Assembly: GCF_014656135.1 (NCBI RefSeq)
Contig: NZ_BNBV01000036.1
Span: 1-53,702, forward strand
Origin: Streptomyces thermodiastaticus
GTDB lineage: Bacteria; Actinomycetota; Actinomycetes; Streptomycetales; Streptomycetaceae
Direction of reading: 5' to 3'
Length of the DNA stretch: 53,702 nt
Positions 25,242 to 33,784 of the stretch are shown here, in pieces. Below the pieces are notes generated by a model. It worked only from the letters and a program-made list of their open reading frames with translations, was not told the origin of the DNA and ran no database searches. A program made the translations under genes and the position numbers. Within the stretch, counting starts at the first letter, position 1, and each line of letters begins with the position of its first letter.

Positions 25242-26161
25242 CCGCCGCACAGCTCCTTCGCGGTCAGGTCCGTCATCTCGTCCTTCGTGAACCCGAAGGG
25301 CTTGAGGATGCGGAGCAGCTCGCCGCTCCGCTTCAGTTTGCGCAGTTCCGCGTTGAACGCGTCCCGCAGCCGGGTCTCGGTCGGCCGGAAGGCGAACGCG
25401 CCGCCGTCGATGTGCGGCTTGCCGTCGACGAGCGGTGCGAACGACTTGGTGACCTCGGCCTTGGAGGACTTCTTGACCACCTCCCGGGTGGTCAGCGCGG
25501 TCCCCGCGAACACGTCCACCCGTCCGGCCTCCACGGCGTTCAGGCCGGCCACCTGGTCGGGGACGATCAGGATGTCGCTCTCCTTGTAGCCGGCCTCGAC
25601 CGCGTACTGGATCTCGGCGTAGCCGGTGCCGGTGGCGAACCTGGCCTTCTTCCGCACCACGTCCCGGTAGTCGTGCAGGCCCAGCGGATTGCCCTTGCGC
25701 ACCACGAAGGAGTCCAGCATCTGGTAGTCCGGGTCGGCGAAGAGCACCTGCGCGCAGCGCTCCGGATTGATGTACATCCCGGCCGCCACCACGTCGAACT
25801 GCTGCGAGTTCAGCCCCGGGATCAGCGATCCGAACTCGGTCGGCACCGGCTGCACCTCCGCCACGCCGAGGCGCCGGAAGATCACCCGCGCCAGCTCGGG
25901 GGCCTCCCCGGTCAGCCGTCCGTCCTTGTCGATGTACCCGAACGGGATCTCGCCCGCGATACCGAGCCGCACCACGCCCTGGGCGCGCAGCCGGTCGAGC
26001 AGATCACCGCCGCTGCCCGCGGCTGCCGTGGGCACGCGGGAGCAGCCCGCCGCGCCCAGCGCGCCGAACGCCGCGACCCCCGCGAGCAGCGATCGGCGGC
26101 TGGGCCGGGGTACCCGTCTGTGTGCGGTGTGTCCTGTTTCTGCAGCCAGTGGTGGAGCCAT
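25238..26161 (-). CDS. ehuB: EhuB-type solute-binding lipoprotein
   Basis: 307 residues. The signal has twin arginines (SRRSLLAG) and a lipobox with Cys40 (LGAAGC). The mature part is a family 3 binding protein: VRLGIAGEIPFGYIDKDGRL, ARVIFRRLGV, FDVVAAGMYINPERC, then the hinge and a second lobe with TLDDSF-like and TGYAEIQYAVEAG segments. It delivers solute to the permeases. This is the first gene of a 4-gene operon ehuB-C-D-A. Family 3 proteins also bind amino acids, so ectoine specificity is likely but not certain. Confidence 0.82.
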   Translation of the reverse strand: MAPPLAAETGHTAHRRVPRPSRRSLLAGVAAFGALGAAGCSRVPTAAAGSGGDLLDRLRAQGVVRLGIAGEIPFGYIDKDGRLTGEAPELARVIFRRLGVAEVQPVPTEFGSLIPGLNSQQFDVVAAGMYINPERCAQVLFADPDYQMLDSFVVRKGNPLGLHDYRDVVRKKARFATGTGYAEIQYAVEAGYKESDILIVPDQVAGLNAVEAGRVDVFAGTALTTREVVKKSSKAEVTKSFAPLVDGKPHIDGGAFAFRPTETRLRDAFNAELRKLKRSGELLRILKPFGFTKDEMTDLTAKELCGG

Positions 26162-26267
26162 GGGCGCGCCGCTACCCAGGCGAACGCGATCTATTCCGGC
26201 CGGAATGCGTCACGCCGCCGGGCACCCGGCCGGTCACCCACCGGCAACAGCGGCGAAAGGGCTGGTC

Positions 26268-26978
26268 ATGACGGCACTCGGATTTCTCCGTCCGGGCCAC
26301 TGCGCCGAGGACGACTACCACCGCATCGAGCAGCTCCTGGCGGGCGACATCCGGGTGGAGCTGGTCCGCACCGGCGACGGCGAGCCCGATGAGCGCCGGG
26401 CCGCCGGGCGGCTGGCGCAGAGCGTGGAGGAGCTGCGGCTGGCCGGCGCGGAGGCGGTGGTGTGGGCCAGCACTTCCGGCAGCTTCCGGCACGGCCGGGA
26501 CGCCGCCCGTGCGCAGGTGCGCGAGCTGGCCCGCGCCGCGGGCCTGCCCGCCTCCGCCACCTCCTTCGGTTTCGTGCACGCGGCGCGCGAACTCGGGGCG
26601 CCGGGCCTCGCGGTGGCGGCGCCCTACCCCGAGGACGTCACCGCCCGGTTCGTGGAGTTCCTGCGGCAGTCGGGGCTGCGGGTGGCCGCCGTGCACAGCG
26701 CCGGGGCGGAGAGCCCGGCCGAGGTGGCCGCCTGGGGCGAGGAGGAGCTGATGGCCCTGGTCCGGGCCGCGGACACGCCCGAGGCCGGGGCGCTGCTGGT
26801 GCCGGACACGGCCCTGCACACCGTCTCCCGTCTCGCGGCCCTGGAGGAAACCCTGGGCAAGCCCGTGCTCACCGCGAACCAGGTGAGCGTGTGGGAGGCG
26901 CTGCGCCTGACCGGCCGCCGGGTCAACGCCTCCGGCCTGGGAGAGCTGTTCACCCGCGAACCCCTCGTCCAGGTGTGA
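26268..26978 (+). CDS. Asp/Glu racemase-fold protein (EutA/maleate isomerase-like) without catalytic Cys
   Basis: 236 residues. The family pattern is clear: AEAVVWASTSGSFRHG for the first active-site loop, VAAPYPEDVTARFVEFLRQS, GALLVPDTALHTVSRL for the second loop, and KPVLTANQVSVWEALRL at the end. Relatives use a cysteine in each loop for proton transfer or isomerisation; here these positions are Ser68 and Asp180. The only cysteine is Cys12. Racemase or isomerase chemistry is therefore unlikely. EutA proteins accompany ectoine-uptake genes, which fits the divergent ehu operon. ATG 26268 has GAAAGGG upstream. Confidence 0.78.
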   Translation: MTALGFLRPGHCAEDDYHRIEQLLAGDIRVELVRTGDGEPDERRAAGRLAQSVEELRLAGAEAVVWASTSGSFRHGRDAARAQVRELARAAGLPASATSFGFVHAARELGAPGLAVAAPYPEDVTARFVEFLRQSGLRVAAVHSAGAESPAEVAAWGEEELMALVRAADTPEAGALLVPDTALHTVSRLAALEETLGKPVLTANQVSVWEALRLTGRRVNASGLGELFTREPLVQV

Positions 26979-27242
26979 GGACGTCCACAGGTGCCCGCGG
27001 GGCCCAGGACGGTGTGGGTTGCGGCTGCGCAGCGTGGGGCGTTACCTGGAATTGTCCGGCGGTGCAGCGAGAACGCGCCGGGGCCACGGCAATGTCCTGC
27101 GGTCCCGGACCGCCTGCGTCCCGCCCCGGTAGCGGCCCCGTCGTCGCCGTCGCACAGCGTCCGACACCCCGAGCAGCAGCGCGGCTGCGCCACGTTCGGT
27201 CGGGGTCCGGCGCGTTCGACTTGTTCGACGGAGGTGACCCAG

Positions 27243-28394
27243 GTGAAAGCCGTCGTCTATGAGAAGCCCTTCAACGTGGTGGTGCGGGACGTCGACGACC
27301 CGCGGATCCAGCACCCCAACGATGTGATCGTCCGGGTCACGTCCACCGCGATCTGCGGATCCGACCTGCACATGTACGAGGGCCGCACGGCCGCGGAGCC
27401 GGGGATCGTCTTCGGTCACGAGAACCTCGGCGTCATCGAGGAGGTCGGCAGCGGGGTGACCTCCCTGTCCGAGGGCGACCGGGTCGTCATGCCGTTCAAC
27501 GTGGCGTGCGGGTTCTGCAAGAACTGTCTCGCGGAGAAGACCGGGTTCTGCCTGACGGTCAACCCGGGCTTCGCCGGCGGAGCCTACGGATACGTGGCGA
27601 TGGGCCCCTTCCTCGGCGGCCAGGCGGAGCGGGTGCGCGTGCCCTACGCCGACTTCAACTGCCTGAAGCTGCCGCCGGGCCAGGAGCACGAGACCGACTT
27701 CGTGCTGCTCGCCGACATCTTCCCCACCGGCTACCACGGCTGCGAGCTGGCCCAGGTCTCGCCCGGCGAGTCCGTGGCGGTGTACGGGGCCGGACCGGTG
27801 GGCCTGATGGCCGCGTACTCGGCGCTGCTGCGAGGGGCGGCGAAGGCGTTCGTGGTGGACCGGGTGCCCGAGCGGCTGGCCAAGGCCGAGGAGATCGGGG
27901 CCATCCCGATCGACTTCACCCAGGGCGACCCGGCCGAGCAGATCAAGGAACAGACCGGCGGCGAGGGCACCGACAAGGGCGTGGACGCCGTGGGCTACCA
28001 GGCCCAGAGCCACGACGCCAGCCACGAGGAGCCCGCCGTGGTCCTCAACGCGCTGGTCGAGACGGTACGGCCCACCGGCATGCTCGGCGTCCCGGGCCTG
28101 TACGTGCCCTCCGACCCGGGCGGACCCGACGAGCACGCCAAACACGGCCAGCTGCTGGTCTCCATCGGCAAGATGTTCGAAAAGGGTCAGCAGATGGGCA
28201 CCGGCCAGTGCAACGTCAAGCGGTACAACCGGCAGCTGCGGGACCTGATCATCGCCGGGCGGGCCAAGCCCAGCTTCGTGGTCTCCCACGAGCTGCCGCT
28301 GGAGCAGGCCCCGGAGGCGTACCAGAAGTTCGACAAGCGGATCGAGGGCTACACCAAGGTGGTGCTCCACCCGGGCCACGCGCTGGCGGCATGA
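27243..28394 (+). CDS. fdhA: Zinc-dependent dehydrogenase, glutathione-independent formaldehyde dehydrogenase type
   Basis: 383 residues from GTG 27243, preceded by GGAGGTGA. Catalytic zinc ligands are Cys38 (ICGSD) and His59 (FGHEN). Structural zinc ligands are Cys89, 92, 95 and 103. GAGPVGLMAAY is the NAD-binding turn, and the insertion around VDAVGYQAQSHDASHEEPA is characteristic of the Pseudomonas-type formaldehyde dismutase/dehydrogenase group. It oxidises formaldehyde or a related aldehyde with tightly bound NAD. Annotated genomes use this name widely; the in vivo substrate here is unproven. The gene appears monocistronic. Confidence 0.85.
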   Translation: MKAVVYEKPFNVVVRDVDDPRIQHPNDVIVRVTSTAICGSDLHMYEGRTAAEPGIVFGHENLGVIEEVGSGVTSLSEGDRVVMPFNVACGFCKNCLAEKTGFCLTVNPGFAGGAYGYVAMGPFLGGQAERVRVPYADFNCLKLPPGQEHETDFVLLADIFPTGYHGCELAQVSPGESVAVYGAGPVGLMAAYSALLRGAAKAFVVDRVPERLAKAEEIGAIPIDFTQGDPAEQIKEQTGGEGTDKGVDAVGYQAQSHDASHEEPAVVLNALVETVRPTGMLGVPGLYVPSDPGGPDEHAKHGQLLVSIGKMFEKGQQMGTGQCNVKRYNRQLRDLIIAGRAKPSFVVSHELPLEQAPEAYQKFDKRIEGYTKVVLHPGHALAA

Positions 28395-28600
28395 GACCGG
28401 CCGTGCGTCGCCGAAGCGGGGAACCGTGAGGGAAGCCGCCGCCCCGGGGTGCATCCGCCCAGGGGCGGCGGCGTGCGCCGAGGAGACCGGGAGCCGCACC
28501 GCCCGTCCGGCCCGACCGGGCGGGCCCGAGGAACAAACGGAGACTGTCTCCTGTTGAGCCCCCGCAGAGCACGTACGCCGAGCAGCAGGAGGCACCCCCC

Positions 28601-29707
28601 GTGGTGGCAGACCCGCACGACGAGATCCGAGGCACCGTCCACGGCTCCGCGCCCGTACCCCTGTCCGTCCTGGACCTCGTGACCGTGGGCGCGGGGTACA
28701 CCGCCTCCGACGCCCTGCGCACCACGGTGGACCTGGCCCGCCTCGCCGAGCGCCGCGGCTACCACCGCTACTGGGTCGCCGAGCACCACTCCATGCCGGG
28801 CGTGGCCTCCTCCTCGCCGGCGGTGATCCTCGCCCACCTCGCCGCGCACACCGAGCGCATCCGCCTGGGCTCGGGCGGGGTGATGCTGCCCAACCACGCC
28901 CCGCTGGTCATCGCCGAGCAGTTCGGCACCCTGGAGGCCATGGCGCCCGGCCGGGTGGACCTCGGCCTGGGCCGTGCCCCGGGCACCGACGGCGCCACCG
29001 CCGCCGCGCTGCGCCGCGCCGACCGGCTCGACGAGGGCGCCGACGAGTTCCCGCAGCAGCTCGGCGAGCTGATCCGCTTCCTCGACGACGACTTTCCCGA
29101 CGGCCACCCCTACCGCCGTATCCACGCCGTGCCCGGCCCCGTGCAGGGCACCTCGCCCGGCGGTGTGCAGTCCCCGCACCGCCCGCCGATCTGGCTGCTC
29201 GGCTCCTCCGGGTTCAGCGCCCGGCTGGCCGGCACGCTCGGGCTGCCCTTCGCCTTCGCCCACCACTTCTCCGCGCAGAACACCATCCCGGCGCTTCAGC
29301 TGTACCGGGAGTCCTTCCGGCCGAGCGCCGTGCTGGACAAGCCGTACGCCCTGATCGGGGTGGCCGCCCTGGCCACCGACGAGGAGCGCGAGGCCCGCCG
29401 CCAGGTGATGGCCGCCGCGCTGAACATGATCCGGCTGCGCACCGGCCGCCCGGGGCTGGTGCCGACGCCCGAGGAGGCGGAGGCCTACCCCTTCAGCGCC
29501 ATGGAGCGGGACTTCATCGCGTCCTGGAACGCCAACGTCATCCACGGCACCGCCGACGAGGTCCGTGCCGGGCTCGACGACCTGCAGAAGCGCACCGGCG
29601 CCGACGAGCTGATGATCACCGCCAACGCCCACAGCGGCGAGGTCCGGGTGCGCTCCTACGAACTGATCGCCGACGCCTACGGCCTGCCCGGCGCGCCGGG
29701 CAAGTGA
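28601..29707 (+). CDS. LLM-class flavin-dependent monooxygenase (MsnO8-like)
   Basis: 368 residues. The luciferase-like barrel opens with LSVLDLVTVGAGYTASDALR. The typical strings YWVAEHHSMPGVASSSPAV, RIRLGSGGVMLPNHAPLVIA, RVDLGLGRAPGTD and PIWLLGSSGFSARLAGTLGL follow. This subgroup uses reduced FMN and oxygen. GCAGGAGG lies eight bases before GTG 28601. The stop is only 4 bases from the stop of the convergent GGDEF-EAL gene, leaving no room for a terminator between them. Confidence 0.85.
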   Translation: MVADPHDEIRGTVHGSAPVPLSVLDLVTVGAGYTASDALRTTVDLARLAERRGYHRYWVAEHHSMPGVASSSPAVILAHLAAHTERIRLGSGGVMLPNHAPLVIAEQFGTLEAMAPGRVDLGLGRAPGTDGATAAALRRADRLDEGADEFPQQLGELIRFLDDDFPDGHPYRRIHAVPGPVQGTSPGGVQSPHRPPIWLLGSSGFSARLAGTLGLPFAFAHHFSAQNTIPALQLYRESFRPSAVLDKPYALIGVAALATDEEREARRQVMAAALNMIRLRTGRPGLVPTPEEAEAYPFSAMERDFIASWNANVIHGTADEVRAGLDDLQKRTGADELMITANAHSGEVRVRSYELIADAYGLPGAPGK

Positions 29708-29711
29708 GCCG

Positions 29712-31919
29712 TCACCGGCGTCCGCAGGCGTGGCCGCCGAGCAGCTCGGAGATGCGGTCCGGTGACACCGGCCGGGAGTACAGCCACCCCTGACCGGTGT
29801 CACAGCCGATCCGGCGCAGCCGGCTGGCCTGGTCGTCGGTCTCCACGCACTCGGCGGTGACGGTCAGCCCCAGCCGGTGGGCGAGCTGGATCATCGCCTC
29901 CACGATCACCTCGTCCGCGGGGCTGGGCGGCTGGGCCGCACCGGCCAGCTGCTGGAACCCGCGGACGAAGCTGCCGTCCAGCTTCAGCGCGGACACCGGA
30001 AGGCGGCTGAGGTAGGCGAGGTTGGAGTAGCCGGTGCCGAAGTCGTCGATGGCGATGCGCACGCCCATGTCGCTCAGCGCCCGCAACGCCTCCAGCGGCC
30101 GCCCCGCCGACCCCATCACCGCCGACTCGGTCAGCTCCAGCTGCAGCAGCCCGGGCGGCAGCTGGGTCTGGGTCAGTACGTCGCCCACGTCCGCCACCAG
30201 GTCGGAGTCCCACACCTGACGGACCGCCACATTGACGCTGACGAAGATCGGCGGCTCGTCGGGGTGGGCCAGCTGCCAGTCGCGCGCCTGCCGGCAGGCG
30301 GTGGCCAGGACCCATCGGCCCAGCGGCACGATCGAGCCGTCCTCCTCCGCCAGTGCGATGAACCGATTCGGCGCCAGGACGCCGAACTGCGGGTGCCGCC
30401 AGCGCACCAGCGCCTCCACCCCGCGCAGCCGCCCGTCCGCCAGGCCGACCAGCGGCTGGTACTCCAGCGTGAACTCGCCCCGCTCGACCGCCGCGCGCAG
30501 CGTGGACACCAGCGCTTGACGGGCCATGAGGTGGGCGTTGCGCTCCGGGTCGAACAGGGTCCAGCGGGCGCGGCCGTCCGCCTTCGCCCAGTACAGCGTG
30601 GTGTCGGCGGCCTGCATCAGCGCGGTCGCCGTGGTGCCGGCGGCCTGCCGTTCCACCACGCCGATCGACGCCGACACCGACAGCTTCCGCCCGTCGATCT
30701 CGAACGGTTCCTGCAGGGCCGTCAGCACCGACTCGGCCAGGTCGGCGAGCTGTTCGGTGCCGGTGGAGCCCTCCACGAGCAGCGCGAACTCGTCGCCGCC
30801 GAGCCGGGCCACCAGCGGGGCGCCGCCCCGTTGGCAGGCGGCCCGGTCGGCGCAGCCGGTCAGCCGCCGCGCCACGGCCGCGAGCAGCCGGTCGCCGGTG
30901 CGGTGGCCGAGGGTGTCGTTGACGGCCTTGAAGCCGTCGAGGTCCAGATGGCACAGCCCGATCCGGCCGCTGGTGCCGGACGCCGCGGACTCCGCTTCCA
31001 GCGCCAGCGACAGGCGTTCGAGGAACATCGTGCGGTTGGGCAGCCGGGTCACCGGGTCGTGCAGGCGCGCATGGCGCAGCCGGACCTGCAGTTCGCGACG
31101 GGCGCTGATGTCGGCGACGGACAGCAGCACGCCCGGAAAGCGGCGCGCGGCCCCGTCCGGAGAAGCGGGGGCCGTTCCCCGCGGCCGGGAGCGGCGCCGG
31201 TGCGGGGCCGGCTGCTCGGGCGGCAGCGGGGCGAGGGTGACCTGGACCCACAGGGTGCGGCCGTCGGCATGCTTGAGCCGGCGGGTGCAGCGCAGCCGGG
31301 CCTGGCGGCCGCGCAGCACCTCGCCGTACGCGTGCCGGGTGCGGCCGTCGGAGGTCAGGTCCACCAGGTCGGTGGCGAGCCGGCCGGTGAGGTCGCCGGC
31401 GGGGGTGCCGAGCAGGGCGCCGAAGGCGTCGTTGGCGCTGACGACCACGCCCCGGTCGTCGAGGACGGCCATCGCCAGGGGAGCGGCGTCGAACGCGGAG
31501 CGGAACGGAGGGTCCACGGCGCCGGGGAACGGAGCGGAGCCGGTCTGGGGGCCGGCTCCGGCGGGCGGGGTCTGCGTGGCGGAGACGGTGCCGGGGGTGG
31601 CGCCGGGAGTGCAGGAAGCCGGGGTTCCGGATGCGGGGGGTGCGGCCGGAGGGGTGAATTCCGCATATGAGGCGGCGGATTGCGCCGTCGGAGTGAGGCC
31701 GGAAGCGGGAGCCGACGCGGAACCGGAGGCCGGCGAGGGGGCGGAGGCGCCGCCGGTCGCGGGCGGTGCCTCGGCACCAGGGGCAGTGGTGGCGGCGCGT
31801 CTGCCCCCGGCGAGAGGCCCGTCCGGATCCGCACCCGGAGGGTGCGTTCCGTCACTCTGTGTGATGGTCGGCCCCATGGGGTCAGTCGCGGGCGTCGGCC
31901 CTTCGGACGTTCCGCTCAC
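29712..31919 (-). CDS. cdgA: PAS-GGDEF-EAL cyclic-di-GMP protein (CdgA-like)
   Basis: 735 residues from GTG 31919, with GGGAG six bases upstream. The first 115 residues are a low-complexity Ala/Pro/Thr region. A PAS domain follows (about 120-250; APLAMAVLDDRGVVVSANDA). The GGDEF domain has an intact RLGGDEFALL near 373, and the EAL domain intact GVEALVRW near 500, plus DDFGTGYSNL. Both synthesis and breakdown of c-di-GMP are thus possible. No membrane helix is seen. By architecture and neighbourhood this resembles S. coelicolor SCO2817 (cdgA), a BldD target that affects development; the name is given on that basis. Confidence 0.87.
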   Translation of the reverse strand: MSGTSEGPTPATDPMGPTITQSDGTHPPGADPDGPLAGGRRAATTAPGAEAPPATGGASAPSPASGSASAPASGLTPTAQSAASYAEFTPPAAPPASGTPASCTPGATPGTVSATQTPPAGAGPQTGSAPFPGAVDPPFRSAFDAAPLAMAVLDDRGVVVSANDAFGALLGTPAGDLTGRLATDLVDLTSDGRTRHAYGEVLRGRQARLRCTRRLKHADGRTLWVQVTLAPLPPEQPAPHRRRSRPRGTAPASPDGAARRFPGVLLSVADISARRELQVRLRHARLHDPVTRLPNRTMFLERLSLALEAESAASGTSGRIGLCHLDLDGFKAVNDTLGHRTGDRLLAAVARRLTGCADRAACQRGGAPLVARLGGDEFALLVEGSTGTEQLADLAESVLTALQEPFEIDGRKLSVSASIGVVERQAAGTTATALMQAADTTLYWAKADGRARWTLFDPERNAHLMARQALVSTLRAAVERGEFTLEYQPLVGLADGRLRGVEALVRWRHPQFGVLAPNRFIALAEEDGSIVPLGRWVLATACRQARDWQLAHPDEPPIFVSVNVAVRQVWDSDLVADVGDVLTQTQLPPGLLQLELTESAVMGSAGRPLEALRALSDMGVRIAIDDFGTGYSNLAYLSRLPVSALKLDGSFVRGFQQLAGAAQPPSPADEVIVEAMIQLAHRLGLTVTAECVETDDQASRLRRIGCDTGQGWLYSRPVSPDRISELLGGHACGRR

Positions 31920-32344
31920 CGCTCGCTCCCGCAGTGCACTCGGTCTTCGTATCGGTCTCGTGGGGTGGCCGGCCGGGTGGTGCGTGGCCGGCGGGCCCGT
32001 GTCCGCCCAGGAAAGTGCAAGGAAAGTGTGCCGATCATAGAGGCCGACGGCTGACCGCTTCCAGCCGCTTGCCGGTCGAGGAGGACCACCGGCCCTCCTG
32101 TCGGATCGCTTCCGTCTGCACCTGTGCGAGTTCTTCAGTTGTCCGATCGCAAGTGACGTTCCGTGAGCGGTTCGCGGTTCTCGCGGTCCCGCGGATCCGT
32201 CAGCTTCCGGTACGGCGCAGTGGGTCGCGCACGGCAGTTCGTCACCTCGGTGCTCACCCTTCCGGTGCAGGCAAACAGGGCGTACCTCTCCAAACTCCCA
32301 CAGGCTGGGTGCGGTGTCCCCGTGAACCGCACCCGGAGGTCTCC
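31920..32344. promoter_or_regulatory. Divergent promoter region with a possible BldD box
   Basis: This 425-base gap lies between the cdgA-like gene and the metalloprotease gene. TGAC-GTTCC-GTGA at 32154-32166 fits the core of the BldD half-sites (TnAC-N5-GTnA). Only six bases are defined in that core, so a chance match is quite possible. No other gene is seen. Confidence 0.4.
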
Positions 32345-33649
32345 GTGCCGTCTCAGCCGCCTTGGATGGCGTCGCACCGTGACGCACTCCGGTGGGCGGC
32401 CCGGTGGCGGGCGCTGCCCCGACTGCGCAGTGCCGCGGCCGTGTTCAGCGTGCTCTCGGCGCTCGTGGCGACCTCCGTCCTGAACGGGCCGTCGTCCGCG
32501 GAGCCGTTCTCGCCCGCGCCCTGCGCCCTGGGCCGCACGGACGCGCACCACTCCGAGGGCGTCGACGCCTGGAACTCCGCCTACCCCCGGCCCACCCGGC
32601 CGCTCGACGCGGTGATGATCTTCCTGTCCTTCCCGGACTCCGCTCCGGCGATCACCCCCGGCGAACTCGCCGCCGACCACTTCCCGGCCACCACCCGGTT
32701 CTTCGGCCAGGCCTCCTACGGCCGGTTCACCCTGCGCCCGCATCCGCTGGGGCACTGGCTGCGCATGCCGCGCCCGTCGACGGCGTACGCCGTACACCGC
32801 GAGTGGCACCCCGAGGACCGGGCGGCCTATCTGCACGACGCGTTCGCCGTCGCCGACCCGCAGGTCGACTTCTCCCGCTACGACATCGTCTACCTGGTGG
32901 CCGACCCCGACGCGCCCGGCGTCGACTCGGACGCCACGAAGGTCGTGAACCTCAGCACCCCGCTGCACGCGGACGGCACCGACATCCGCCGGGTGGTGAC
33001 CGTCTTCGAACGGCACCCGCCGGACCGGCTGGTCCTCGCCCATGAGACGGGGCACGTCCTCGACCTGCCGGACCTGTACCACCGGCCCGCGGACGACAAG
33101 GGGGACTGGGACACCTATGTCGGCGACTGGGACCTGATGGGCAGCCAGTTCGCGCTCTCTCCCGACCTGCTGGGCTGGCACAAGTGGCGGCTGGGGTGGC
33201 TCAACCCGCGCCAGGTGGCGTGCGTCCGCGGTGCCGGGGCGACCCGGCTGACGCTGGAGCCGGTGGAGGCCGGACCGGGAGGCCGGGCCGCGGGATCGCC
33301 GTCCTTCGGGCTGGGCGGCGGAACCAAGCTGGCGGTGCTGCGGACCGGCAGCACCGATGTGCTGGCCATGGAGGCGCGGGCCCTGCTCGGCAACGACGTC
33401 GGCGGATGCCGGGAGGGGGTGCTGGTGTACCGGGTGCGCAGCGAGGCCGCGTCGGGCAACGGTCCGGTACGGGTCGTCGACGCCCATCCGCACACCCGGG
33501 CGTGCGTGGCGACCTCCGTCTACCCGCCGCTCGCGGACGCGCCCGTCGGCGTGGGGGAGAGTTTCACCGTGCCCGGCACCGGTGTGCGCGTGTCCGTCCC
33601 GGACCGCACTCCCTCCGGGGCGTACACGGTGGAGATCACGGTCGGCTGA
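32345..33649 (+). CDS. Secreted M6-like zinc metalloprotease
   Basis: 434 residues from GTG 32345, with GGAGG five bases upstream. An N-terminal membrane or signal helix (AAVFSVLSALVATSVLNG) is followed by the protease domain (DAVMIFLSFPDSAP) with HETGHVLDLPDLY near residue 232, a standard HExxH zinc site. Downstream, GDWDLMGSQFAL matches the Met-turn region of immune-inhibitor-A (M6) relatives. Cysteines at both ends suggest disulphides. It likely degrades extracellular protein. No pro-peptide is obvious. Confidence 0.8.
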   Translation: MPSQPPWMASHRDALRWAARWRALPRLRSAAAVFSVLSALVATSVLNGPSSAEPFSPAPCALGRTDAHHSEGVDAWNSAYPRPTRPLDAVMIFLSFPDSAPAITPGELAADHFPATTRFFGQASYGRFTLRPHPLGHWLRMPRPSTAYAVHREWHPEDRAAYLHDAFAVADPQVDFSRYDIVYLVADPDAPGVDSDATKVVNLSTPLHADGTDIRRVVTVFERHPPDRLVLAHETGHVLDLPDLYHRPADDKGDWDTYVGDWDLMGSQFALSPDLLGWHKWRLGWLNPRQVACVRGAGATRLTLEPVEAGPGGRAAGSPSFGLGGGTKLAVLRTGSTDVLAMEARALLGNDVGGCREGVLVYRVRSEAASGNGPVRVVDAHPHTRACVATSVYPPLADAPVGVGESFTVPGTGVRVSVPDRTPSGAYTVEITVG

Positions 33650-33673
33650 CGCGGTACGGCCGGCACGGCCGAA

Positions 33674-33699
33674 AGGCCCTCCGCCGGAGCGGAGGGCCT
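33674..33699 (-). terminator. Terminator of the third tRNA-Lys gene
   Basis: AGGCCCTCCGC (33674-33684) and GCGGAGGGCCT (33689-33699) form an 11-bp stem. Sequence from the right arm into the tRNA end (CGGAGGGCCTCTCGGTGTCG) is shared with copy 1. It could also stop the plus-strand protease gene. Confidence 0.72.
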
Positions 33700-33710
33700 C
33701 TCGGTGTCGG

Positions 33711-33784
33711 TGCGCCGCCAGGGACTCGAACCCCGGACCCGCTGATTAAGAGTCAGCTGCTCTAACCAACTGAGCTAGCGGCGC
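33711..33784 (-). tRNA. tRNA-Lys(CTT), copy 3
   Basis: Identical to copies 1 and 2 over 74 bases, with anticodon CTT. Its first 10 bases on the minus strand overlap the end of the prim-pol-like gene, whose TAG stop is formed by the TAG of GCGCCGCTAG. TAAGGT about 20 bases upstream on the minus strand resembles a -10 box lying inside that gene. Confidence 0.95.

Noticed and set aside
29708..29711. Terminator between the LLM and GGDEF-EAL genes
   Set aside because: Only four bases separate the stops, and no stem can form there; transcripts must end inside the opposite gene.
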